Positions 33,010-39,465 of a stretch of DNA of 41,491 nucleotides are shown here, in pieces (within the stretch, counting starts at the first letter, position 1; each line of letters starts with the position of its first letter). The notes beneath the pieces are model-generated. The model was given only the letters and a program-made list of their open reading frames with translations, searched no databases and was not told the origin of the DNA. Source of the stretch: JBAYNW01 sp041678605. Its GTDB lineage: Bacteria; Cyanobacteriota; Vampirovibrionia; Gastranaerophilales; Gastranaerophilaceae. The position numbers were made by a program, and so were the translations under genes. The DNA lies in the NCBI GenBank assembly GCA_041678605.1, contig JBAYNW010000017.1, positions 1-41,491 of the forward strand, read 5' to 3'.

Positions 33010-33768
33010 ATGTTAGCTAAACGCATAATCCCATGTTTGGACGTGAAAAACGGTGAAACCGTCAAAGGAATTAACTTTGAGAACCTGCAGTATGCGGGCA
33101 ATCCGATTGAATTGGCGAAAAAATATTCGGACGAAGGTGCCGACGAACTCGTTTTTCTTGATATTACGGCAACAAATGAGGGCAGAAAAACAACCGTAAA
33201 GATGGTTGAGCAGGTTGCGAAACAGACTTTTATTCCTTTTACCGTGGGTGGCGGGATTAAATCGATTGACGATATGCGGCACCTGCTTTCAGCAGGTGCC
33301 GACAAAGTTGCCATAAACTCCGCAGCGGTCAAAAACCCAGAATTAATCAAAGAGGCTTCAGAATATTTTGGCTCGCAGTGTGTCGTTGTGGCAATTGATG
33401 CAAAGCGTATCGGGGAAGATTTTTACGTTTTTATCAATGCGGGGCAGAAAAATACCGGCCTCAAACTTTTAGATTGGGCAAAAAAAGCCGAGGCACTAGG
33501 AGCGGGTGAAATTTTGCTTACCTCAATGGACGCAGACGGGACCCAAGATGGGTTTGACTTAGAGATGACAAAACTTGTGGCTGAAAACGTTAATATTCCG
33601 GTAATCGCTTCGGGCGGTGCGGGAGCGGAAGTAGGGCATTTCGTCGATGTATTTAATTCAGCGGGTGCTGATGCGGCGTTGGCGGCTTCGATTTTTCATT
33701 ACGATACATTACCGGTTAAAACGTTAAAAAAAGAGCTTAAAAATCAAGAAATTTCAATTCGGGTGTAA
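33010..33768 (+). CDS. hisF: Imidazole glycerol phosphate synthase, cyclase subunit HisF
   Basis: HisF joins PRFAR and ammonia to form imidazole glycerol phosphate in histidine synthesis, with HisH supplying the ammonia. The TIM barrel starts MLAKRIIPCLDVKNGETVKG with the first catalytic Asp at residue 11. The second Asp lies in VVVAIDAKRIG, near residue 130. Further phosphate-binding phrases are FTVGGGIKSIDDM, SMDADGTQDGFD and VIASGGAGA. The 252 residues are normal. No other his gene is in the window. Confidence 0.97.
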   Translation: MLAKRIIPCLDVKNGETVKGINFENLQYAGNPIELAKKYSDEGADELVFLDITATNEGRKTTVKMVEQVAKQTFIPFTVGGGIKSIDDMRHLLSAGADKVAINSAAVKNPELIKEASEYFGSQCVVVAIDAKRIGEDFYVFINAGQKNTGLKLLDWAKKAEALGAGEILLTSMDADGTQDGFDLEMTKLVAENVNIPVIASGGAGAEVGHFVDVFNSAGADAALAASIFHYDTLPVKTLKKELKNQEISIRV

Positions 33769-33884
33769 ATTTATAGCCACGTGTCTAATACCCAAAAGAA
33801 GCATAATAATGTATAACGTATATAAAGAAATAAAGAGCGTACAATACTCTTTAAAACTTTATACTTAACACGATTCAGCTATGA

Positions 33885-33912
33885 CCCGATTGTAATTAAT
33901 CGGGCTTTTTCT
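33885..33912 (+). terminator. Rho-independent terminator downstream of hisF
   Basis: CCCGATT and AATCGGG form a stem, followed by CTTTTTC, about 115 bases after the hisF stop. Confidence 0.7.
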
Positions 33913-33968
33913 TGATTTTTTGGCACTTCAACTGAATATTTGTCTGTATTTATCATGCTTAATTCAAC

Positions 33969-33996
33969 TTGACAAAGCTGGTTTAGCGGGTAGAAT
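33969..33996 (+). promoter_or_regulatory. Predicted tRNA-Gln promoter
   Basis: Consensus TTGACA at 33969-33974, a 16-bp spacer and TAGAAT at 33991-33996, 17 bases before the tRNA 5' end. Confidence 0.6.
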
Positions 33997-34012
33997 TAAG
34001 TATATGACCTAT

Positions 34013-34084
34013 TGGGGCGTAGCCAAGCGGTAAGGCACCTGGTTTTGGTCCAGGCATCCGGAGGTTCGAATCCTTCCGCCCCAG
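34013..34084 (+). tRNA. tRNA-Gln (anticodon UUG)
   Basis: The 72-base sequence folds as a complete cloverleaf. The acceptor stem is TGGGGCG/CGCCCCA, the U at position 1 being typical of tRNA-Gln. The anticodon stem CCTGG/CCAGG closes the loop TTTTGGT, reading UUG. The T arm is GGAGG-TTCGAAT-CCTTC, and the discriminator is G. CCA is not encoded. Its last 17 or so bases recur downstream at 34251-34267 and 38098-38114, marking it as an integration target. Confidence 0.95.
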
Positions 34085-34092
34085 ATTTATAA

Positions 34093-34127
34093 AAAACTCC
34101 TTAGAACAAAAGTTCAAGGAGTTTTTT
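34093..34127 (+). terminator. tRNA-Gln terminator
   Basis: AACTCCTT-A-GAAC, loop AAAA, GTTC-AAGGAGTT and six T. Near-identical copies lie at 34275-34310 and 36854-36890. Confidence 0.85.
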
Positions 34128-34156
34128 GCATAACCAGGGCAAGGTCCGAACCTGAT

Positions 34157-34270
34157 TATCGGCTCTCGCCGTCGCCGCTAACGAGGTTAACCGATAAATC
34201 GGCATACTGACTCGTACGGTTCGCGTCTCTCGCTCACCTACGATTCAGTAGAATCCTTCCGCCCCAGATT
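34157..34270. repeat. 114-bp repeat ending in the tRNA-Gln 3' end, copy 1
   Basis: Identical to 38004-38117 except for one base (T/C within CGCGT-CTCGCTC). The GC content is well above its surroundings. Internal complementarity includes TATCGG/CCGATA and TACTGACTCGTA/TACGATTCAGTA. The last 20 bases repeat the tRNA-Gln 3' end. The copy is followed by a second terminator. The 242-base gap from the tRNA to the next gene holds only these elements. Confidence 0.85.
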
Positions 34271-34274
34271 TATA

Positions 34275-34310
34275 AAAACCTCCTTAGAACAAAAGTTCAA
34301 GGAGTTTTTT
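34275..34310 (+). terminator. Second copy of the tRNA-Gln terminator
   Basis: Same hairpin as 34093-34127 with one extra C at the 5' edge, directly after the duplicated tRNA 3' end. It could also stop the minus-strand island operon, whose last stop is at 34327, but a T-run on that strand is weak. Confidence 0.75.
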
Positions 34311-34326
34311 ACTGTAGGTATAAATT

Positions 34327-34638
34327 TTACCAATTTTTGATAATTTTATTGCTGCATCTACCTTCTGTGGTAATCCATTCATAGCCTTGCTCTCTGCAGG
34401 TTCTCGATTCAATAGCCATATCACATTCTTTTCTTTTATCATCCCATTTAAAATGTTTTTTTAAACAATATTCTTTAGTCAATATATTTTCCCCAAATCT
34501 CAATCCTTCAGCACAAATCCCTGTATCTACACAAAAATCTTCATCTATGAAACACTTTATTTTTTGAATGATTTTAAACGTAAAAAATAATATAATAAGG
34601 ACAAGAATTAATAATATTATTTTTTTTAAATCTTTCAT
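34327..34638 (-). CDS. Small membrane-anchored protein with paired cysteines
   Basis: The 103-residue product has one N-terminal span (IILLILVLIILFFTF, residues 7-22) and an outside domain with seven Cys. The segment with Cys at 36, 42, 58 and 72 (spacing 5, 15, 13) has exactly the spacing of the neighbouring protein (Cys 97, 103, 119, 133). The two share EGL(R/K), T(K/E)EYCLK and W(D)(D/E) and CDM, so they are paralogs. A second, shorter motif (CREQGYEW...GRC) follows only here. Similar CLxxGxxW-x-x-C modules are seen in some small immunity-type proteins, but function is unproven. The ATG overlaps the upstream gene by 4 bases, with an AAAGGGA site. It is the last gene of the island operon. 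Confidence 0.7.
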   Translation of the reverse strand: MKDLKKIILLILVLIILFFTFKIIQKIKCFIDEDFCVDTGICAEGLRFGENILTKEYCLKKHFKWDDKRKECDMAIESRTCREQGYEWITTEGRCSNKIIKNW

Positions 34639-35072
34639 TTTGGTCCCTTTTGTTTAGTATTGGCATACATATCACAACTTCTATTTCGTTCGTCCCAAGT
34701 TAATTTATGCTTTAGGCAATATTCTTCAGTTACAATTTCTCCAGCCCATTTCAAACCTTCTTTGCAATAGCCATCATCATAGCATTGGTCTTTGTCCCAA
34801 GCTAATCTTGACTTTGGTAAAATAAAAGGCAAATTTATATAACCGAATAGAATTGATACATATAAAACCTTAAAGTACCATTTTGACTTTACAAAAAATA
34901 TTATACAGGTCAGTGGAATCATCACTAATGAAAATATTGCCATTAATAAAGTTTCTTCACTAGCTCCTGAAACCATTCTATCAATAAAAATTGAACTAAA
35001 AAAGAACAAGCACAATATGCCACAAAAAATTATCTTCATTAATATTTTTAGCATTTTTAAAAAAGTATTCAT
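34635..35072 (-). CDS. Three-span membrane protein paralogous to its neighbour
   Basis: The 145-residue protein has three hydrophobic segments, at about residues 9-30, 42-60 and 67-84. A C-terminal domain follows (residues 90-140) with four Cys at 97, 103, 119 and 133. That domain matches the protein encoded at 34327-34638 in Cys spacing and wording (YCKEGL, TEEYCLK, WDERNRSCDM). It is the third gene of a four-gene operon and starts 23 bases after the MuF-like gene. The paralogy suggests duplication of one functional module, for example membrane-bound protection against a cognate toxin, which is inference. Confidence 0.7.
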   Translation of the reverse strand: MNTFLKMLKILMKIIFCGILCLFFFSSIFIDRMVSGASEETLLMAIFSLVMIPLTCIIFFVKSKWYFKVLYVSILFGYINLPFILPKSRLAWDKDQCYDDGYCKEGLKWAGEIVTEEYCLKHKLTWDERNRSCDMYANTKQKGPK

Positions 35073-35095
35073 AGATGTATTATAATATGAAAACT

Positions 35096-35950
35096 TTATT
35101 TTTTCGGCATAAAAATATCACGAATTTCAGACATTTTTAAGTCTTTCTCAGAATTCATTTGTTCTTTAGCTTTTTGGATTCCATACCAATCTGCTCTCAA
35201 ATCGCCCATGCTGTCGTCCCATGCTTTTTGAGCTGACATTTTCTTATGGCTAATTTTATCAATTAAATCCCAAACTTCTTTTAAGATACTTAAAATTTTA
35301 GCTGTAATTTCCCCGACTTCGCTTCTTTTTGTACAATCATAATTAGCATTTGCATGGTAAAATTTGTCGGTACATTCATCACATAATCCTGCATCTCGGA
35401 GGGCTTGTAGTTGGTCTTTATAATCTTCAAATATCTGGTAAGAAGCAATTACTTCATTTACCACATACAATACGTCTTGCCCCAAAGTAAGCACCATAGA
35501 AATATCAATCGGGGTAAGCAAATCTGAGAAAGAAGCTAAATACTCTTCAGCAAAGTCAGAGTTTTCTATCATTTCAATTAATTCTTCTCGTGCTTCTTCT
35601 ACCTGCTCACTAAATGATTGTATTTCACCCATTAAAGAAGTTGTTTCATCCCCATTTGCATCTGAATCTTCTTTCATACTTTCAATTTCTCCAGATGCTT
35701 CATCTGCATCTTCAAGATTTTGTTCTACTTCTTCAATTCCATCACACATTTCTTCATCATCTTCTGAATCATTTTCACAAACTTCCTCTATATAACAATT
35801 GCAATTGGGATGAGGTCTATCTGGAATCTCATCAGCAAATTCATATTCAGTCCCATCTAAATCTTCGCAAAGCTCACATGGATTATCTCTATTTGCGTGC
35901 CAAATATATTTTATATAGCTAATCCCTGTCTTTAAAACATCATCTGACAT
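35096..35950 (-). CDS. MuF-like Cys/His domain protein with acidic coiled-coil tail
   Basis: Residues 12-56 read as the conserved C-terminal part of phage head morphogenesis (gpF/MuF) proteins: Trp17, then DNPCELCEDLDGTEYEF with CxxC at 25 and 28 and the LDG at 31-33, then RPHPNCNCYIEEV at 45-57. The rest of the 284 residues is an acidic linker (ENDSEDDEEMCDGIEE) and long helices with a second Cys cluster near 190-210 (GLCDECTDK, NYDCTKR). No capsid, portal or terminase gene is near, so this is a free-standing use of the domain. The ATG follows AAGGAGAAA and overlaps the previous gene by 11 bases. The domain call is by eye and needs a profile search. Confidence 0.65.
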   Translation of the reverse strand: MSDDVLKTGISYIKYIWHANRDNPCELCEDLDGTEYEFADEIPDRPHPNCNCYIEEVCENDSEDDEEMCDGIEEVEQNLEDADEASGEIESMKEDSDANGDETTSLMGEIQSFSEQVEEAREELIEMIENSDFAEEYLASFSDLLTPIDISMVLTLGQDVLYVVNEVIASYQIFEDYKDQLQALRDAGLCDECTDKFYHANANYDCTKRSEVGEITAKILSILKEVWDLIDKISHKKMSAQKAWDDSMGDLRADWYGIQKAKEQMNSEKDLKMSEIRDIFMPKK

Positions 35951-36677
35951 TTGTTTTCTCCTTTGCTAAATTTTTATAAATATTCAGAACTTTTTTATCT
36001 GTATCAATTCTTCCATCATTTTTTGTATCAAAAATTGCATTATTAACCGCACCACGTCTAACATATTTTTGTACAATTTGTGGAGTATATTTTTGACAAA
36101 CATTTTCAAGGCAAGCATAAGTCTGATTACCTAAAATTCCGTCTTCTTCAACTGGACGTTTTGCTTCAATCGGAGATTTTTTATTATATTTATTTAAAAT
36201 GTTTAAACCTCTTTGAAAATCTTTTACAGCTTGTTCGGTACCAACTTTTTTAATATGTTTTTGTAAAAAATCTAAAACCTCTTGGATATTACTATTTGCA
36301 TTTAAAGTCGTATTGGTCTTACTTGAAATTGCAGTTTTATTTACAATATTGCTATTAAAATTAGTAATTAATTTTTCTGATAATTGACTAATAACATTGG
36401 CTTCAACCTGAGCTTCTTTTATTAAATCAGCTTTCAAAAGTTCATTATATCTATATACAGAATATTCTAACTCGTTCAAATCATTATATAATCCCATAAT
36501 TTTACTTTTATTGGGCTGTGGTAGATTCATTAAAGAATCATAATCACTGGTTATTGAGGTTTTAAATTGACGGATTAATCCCAATACAGGCATAAGTGAA
36601 GTACTTTGACTTAGAGCCTTAGATATTTCATTAACAATTTCAGATATTGTTGTTTTTATACTATTAAAATTTATCAT
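35940..36677 (-). CDS. Peptidoglycan-binding-domain-like protein
   Basis: The 245-residue product has a helical N-terminal two thirds without signal peptide. Its C-terminal part resembles a peptidoglycan-binding domain as found next to phage-type lysozymes: VKDFQRGLNILNKY near 151, then VEEDGILGNQTYACLENV at 176-193, then IVQKYVRRGAVNN. No catalytic Glu motif of a lysozyme was seen, so it may bind but not cut. It is the first gene of the island operon. The ATG follows AAGGAGAAA, and the MuF-like gene starts inside its last 11 bases. With that partner it suggests a phage-derived or toxin-delivery role (inference). Confidence 0.6.
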   Translation of the reverse strand: MINFNSIKTTISEIVNEISKALSQSTSLMPVLGLIRQFKTSITSDYDSLMNLPQPNKSKIMGLYNDLNELEYSVYRYNELLKADLIKEAQVEANVISQLSEKLITNFNSNIVNKTAISSKTNTTLNANSNIQEVLDFLQKHIKKVGTEQAVKDFQRGLNILNKYNKKSPIEAKRPVEEDGILGNQTYACLENVCQKYTPQIVQKYVRRGAVNNAIFDTKNDGRIDTDKKVLNIYKNLAKEKTNVR

Positions 36678-36754
36678 TATTTCTCCTTAAGTATATAAAA
36701 TAATGATAACAAATTTTTTACATTTTCAAAAGTCCGCAGTTTTACGTACAGAAA

Positions 36755-36838
36755 TTAAGCAATTAACTCTTTTAACATTGGTAAAAGTAATTTGAATTCC
36801 GCAGGATTTTGTTCATAAAAAGTTCGGATTCCTCTTAC
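36755..36838 (-). pseudogene. Possible 3' gene fragment at an island junction
   Basis: A minus-strand frame ends with GIRTFYEQNPAEFKLLLPML then KELIA and stop, which reads like a genuine C-terminus. Upstream, at 36839, the frame runs into CCCCAG plus a copy of the tRNA terminator, where coding sense ends. It may be the tail of a gene cut off by an insertion. The product was not recognised. The rest of the 36678-37268 gap holds the terminator copy, two short palindromic repeats and AT-rich DNA. Confidence 0.35.
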
Positions 36839-36853
36839 TAGCCCCAGCTTTAT

Positions 36854-36890
36854 AAAAAACTCCTTAGAACAAAAGTTCAAGGAGTTTTTT
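36854..36890 (+). terminator. Third copy of the tRNA-Gln terminator
   Basis: Preceded by GCCCCAGCTTTATAAAA, the terminator stem is identical to 34093-34127. Upstream similarity to the tRNA stops after CCCCAG, so this is a degenerate third copy of the tRNA 3' end plus terminator, within the island. Confidence 0.75.
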
Positions 36891-36956
36891 ACGCAATCAG
36901 GGTGTATTTTTTCATGCAAGTTGAGTAGGCAAAAAGTCAAGTCCAAAAGGCGAAAA

Positions 36957-36980
36957 GTAGGGCAGGATTGCAATCCTGCC
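36957..36980. repeat. GTAGG-type palindromic repeat
   Basis: GTAG followed by GGCAGGATTGCAATCCTGCC, a perfect 20-base palindrome. It has the same head as 32971-32992 with a different stem. A further copy, in opposite orientation, is at 37138-37156 (TCAGGCATTGCCTGGCCTAC, by eye). Confidence 0.6.
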
Positions 36981-37268
36981 GATTTCAGAAGTCGGAAAAC
37001 AAAATGAGCCAAAGTGCATAAAAATTCCGATTTCGTCCCGAAAATGTGCATAGCAGAAATTCACAAATTTAGCCTTAAATCCTAGAAACATAAACCTTTC
37101 AAGTCAATGAACGAATTATGCAGTTTGAAAATAAAAGTCAGGCATTGCCTGGCCTACATACTGCATTTACCGGCTGGTTTTATATAAATAGTAGATATTT
37201 CTTAGGTATTGTTATTTATTTATTTATTCATTATACTTTTCTTGTTAACTAATAACTAGGGATTGAGG

Positions 37269-37907
37269 ATGTTTATTAAAAAAATTCAAGATTCTAAATT
37301 TAATTCAAATAACTCAATTGAGAAATTAGAATCTATAAATAATATTAGTGTCAGACTTTCTGATGGCAACAGACGAATTATACTGAAAAACATTATGCTT
37401 CAAGATACAGTCAGTTTTGGAATGAATAATACGAGGCTTGTAAACGAATTAAAAACTTTTTCAAAAAAAGTTTTTAAAGGAGAAAAAAGCCTATTTAAAC
37501 CTTTTGCAAAAAGACAAATAAACCTTGACAAATTAGAAAGGCTAACTAATGAAGCCCTAAATGTTTTTGAAATTTTACATAACAACAGCAAACATGCAAT
37601 GAGTACAAATAAAGATATAGTATCTGATATTATTGTATCGTGCTACCACAAAAGCGGTGAAGCAAAAAAACCTCATTTAGCTAAAAGATTTTTAAGCCTG
37701 AGTTTGAGTTATCCTCCCGGTTCAGTTCCTGCCTTTAACGCAAACCATATGATAGATAGTATTTTGCAAAGTAAGGTTTTAGATAAAGAAGAAATTTTGA
37801 TTCTTTTTAATAAAAATATTCCAACAAGGGAAATTAAAAAACCTTTTGAAACCTTTGAAGAGTTTTATAATTATTTTTCTTATCAACCTTATGCTGTTTC
37901 AATGTAG
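37269..37907 (+). CDS. Hypothetical protein in the tRNA-Gln island
   Basis: The 212-residue product was not recognised. It begins MFIKKIQDSKFNSNNSIEKL, is basic and helical, and has no signal peptide or membrane span. Phrases include NELKTFSKKVFKGEKSLFKP and LAKRFLSLSLSYPPGSVPAF. The ATG is preferred over an in-frame TTG six bases upstream. Gene and promoter lie between the third terminator copy and the second 114-bp repeat, so it belongs to the island. It is the only island gene on the plus strand. Confidence 0.65.
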   Translation: MFIKKIQDSKFNSNNSIEKLESINNISVRLSDGNRRIILKNIMLQDTVSFGMNNTRLVNELKTFSKKVFKGEKSLFKPFAKRQINLDKLERLTNEALNVFEILHNNSKHAMSTNKDIVSDIIVSCYHKSGEAKKPHLAKRFLSLSLSYPPGSVPAFNANHMIDSILQSKVLDKEEILILFNKNIPTREIKKPFETFEEFYNYFSYQPYAVSM

Positions 37908-38003
37908 CGTATTGGTAATTTTGTTGGAAATAATTGCTTAATAAGACAGAAGACTCAAACTCTCTGACACTAAAGCTCAAACCATGTGATAATTTACATT
38001 TAC

Positions 38004-38117
38004 TATCGGCTCTCGCCGTCGCCGCTAACGAGGTTAACCGATAAATCGGCATACTGACTCGTACGGTTCGCGTCCCTCGCTCACCTACGATTCAGTAGAA
38101 TCCTTCCGCCCCAGATT
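38004..38117. repeat. 114-bp repeat ending in the tRNA-Gln 3' end, copy 2
   Basis: 113 of 114 bases match 34157-34270. It ends GAATCCTTCCGCCCCAGATT, the tRNA-Gln 3' end, after which similarity to the terminator is lost. It marks the distal boundary of the 3.8-kb island. Confidence 0.85.
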
Positions 38118-38184
38118 CTTTTTTTGTAAAAAAGCCAAACTACAGAAATGCACTCATTGGCAACGTCAAGATGCGGAAAATTCA

Positions 38185-38673
38185 TTACGAATGTGTAAAT
38201 TTTTCTAAAATCTCTTCAAATTTGGAAGGATTATCACTAACTTCTTTCAATAATGAAAGCAATTCTTTTTTATTTAAAAATTTGGAATTGCCAAGTCTCT
38301 CCTCCAAAAACCTTGAACCGCCTAATTGATTAAATTTATCCTTCCAATCTGAGAAGTCCGTACTATAACGCCCAAATCTGTAAACCTTTAAAGCTTGAGA
38401 AACTGCTTCACTATCTATTTCATTGTATTTTTTCAAGTCGCCGGGTGAAAGGCTGTAAATATATCCTTTTTCTTTTGCAATAATCCCTTTTAATTTTGGA
38501 TCTAACCAATTGGAATCCTCCACAATATTATTAATAGAATGTCTTAAAAATCTGCCCCATGCATTTGAACCCGTTTTATAATAACTTTTCAAAAGAAGTC
38601 CTGCATCTACGGTCTTAATTTTTGCCGATGAAAAACTTGGTTTATAATCGTTAGTTATTGGTTGAATTTTCAT
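38185..38673 (-). CDS. Small hypothetical protein
   Basis: The 162-residue product begins MKIQPITNDYKPSFSSAKIK, an N-terminal pattern also seen at 20401 (short start, polar run, then Phe-x-Ala/Ser). It is soluble-looking and helical, ending in ELLSLLKEVSDNPSKFEEIL. A good AAGGGG site precedes the ATG. The family was not recognised. It lies just outside the distal 114-bp repeat, transcribed toward it. Confidence 0.65.
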   Translation of the reverse strand: MKIQPITNDYKPSFSSAKIKTVDAGLLLKSYYKTGSNAWGRFLRHSINNIVEDSNWLDPKLKGIIAKEKGYIYSLSPGDLKKYNEIDSEAVSQALKVYRFGRYSTDFSDWKDKFNQLGGSRFLEERLGNSKFLNKKELLSLLKEVSDNPSKFEEILEKFTHS

Positions 38674-38783
38674 ATGTTTACCCCTTCTTAATACATATTA
38701 TATTAATAAAAAACTTTTTTCATATCTGTATTTTACAATAAACGAAATGTTAAGAATGTAACTATTTTTCTAAAAATTGAAAT

Positions 38784-38811
38784 TTGACATCTTGTATATA
38801 CTTTATATATA
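38784..38811 (+). promoter_or_regulatory. Predicted promoter of the 38848 gene
   Basis: Consensus TTGACA at 38784-38789 with TATATA at 38806-38811 (16-bp spacer); an alternative -10 lies two bases further on. It is one of the closest matches to consensus in the window, suggesting good expression. Confidence 0.55.
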
Positions 38812-38847
38812 TAAGTGAGAGTTATTAAAAATGAATCGAGGCCAATT

Positions 38848-39351
38848 ATGTCCATAGATGCAGTAAGCTCAGTAGCCAGCTCAAGTGTAGCAACCAGTGC
38901 AGCACGTTCATCTTCTTCGACTTTAAGTGATGATACAAAAAAGAAATTGCAAGCTTTGGGATTAGATCCATCAAAATATACATCAGAAACTCAAGCTCAA
39001 CTAGCTATTAAAGATGCTCAAGAAAAACAAGAAGGTACTAAAAAATCAGGTGGTTCAAATCCATTAGAATCAATTATTAAAACCGAAGTTAATAGTTTAG
39101 CTTCTGCAATGGGTATTGAGATTGGCAGTAATGATAAACTTGATGACATTTTAAATAAAATAAGCACCCAACTTACAACTTTACAAGCAAGTGCCGGAAC
39201 TGACGGTACTAAACTATCTAATGTCAATAATTATCAAAATCAATTCGCAACTATTACAAGTGAACTTTCACAATTAGAAGCCGCCAGGAAAATGACAGGT
39301 GCAACTGCATTAGCTAACTACAACAAAGCGGCTCTGGGGCTTGCTGCTTAA
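38848..39351 (+). CDS. Ser/Ala-rich hypothetical protein, possibly exported
   Basis: The 167-residue product starts MSIDAVSSVASSSVATSAAR, a Ser/Ala/Thr-rich tract of about 35 residues. A short motif LQALGLDPSKYTSETQAQLA follows, then amphipathic helices and a C-terminal LANYNKAALGLAA. It has no Cys, no Trp, no membrane span and no Sec-type signal peptide. The composition resembles substrates of flagellar or type III export, but that is only a resemblance. ATG 38848 is chosen (GAGG upstream); the frame opens earlier at GTG 38815, which lies inside the promoter region. Confidence 0.65.
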   Translation: MSIDAVSSVASSSVATSAARSSSSTLSDDTKKKLQALGLDPSKYTSETQAQLAIKDAQEKQEGTKKSGGSNPLESIIKTEVNSLASAMGIEIGSNDKLDDILNKISTQLTTLQASAGTDGTKLSNVNNYQNQFATITSELSQLEAARKMTGATALANYNKAALGLAA

Positions 39352-39453
39352 TCTAAATTTTTCACCTTCGTTTTTAACTCTTTGTGCATCGTTCATTATG
39401 AAACGTTGCTTGAATAATTAGCGTAATATTCAAATGTAAATTGTTATTTATTA

Positions 39454-39459
39454 TATAAT
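39454..39459 (+). promoter_or_regulatory. -10 box placed for a leaderless transcript
   Basis: TATAAT ends 6 bases before the ATG at 39466, with no ribosome binding site. Confidence 0.35.
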
Positions 39460-39465
39460 AATTTT

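Noticed and set aside
34157..34270. Integron attC site in the 114-bp repeat
   Set aside because: GTTAACC and GCTAACG look similar to R-box ends but do not fit the GTTRRRY consensus, and no integron integrase is present. The tRNA 3' end fits tRNA-targeted integration better.
36755..37051. 98-codon minus-strand open frame
   Set aside because: Its 5' two thirds read through a palindromic repeat and the tRNA terminator hairpin. Only the last 28 or so codons look protein-like, so it is reported as a possible gene fragment.
37834..38052. 72-codon minus-strand open frame across the second 114-bp repeat
   Set aside because: Its 5' part is the structured repeat and the rest overlaps the 37269-37907 gene; no ribosome binding site was seen.
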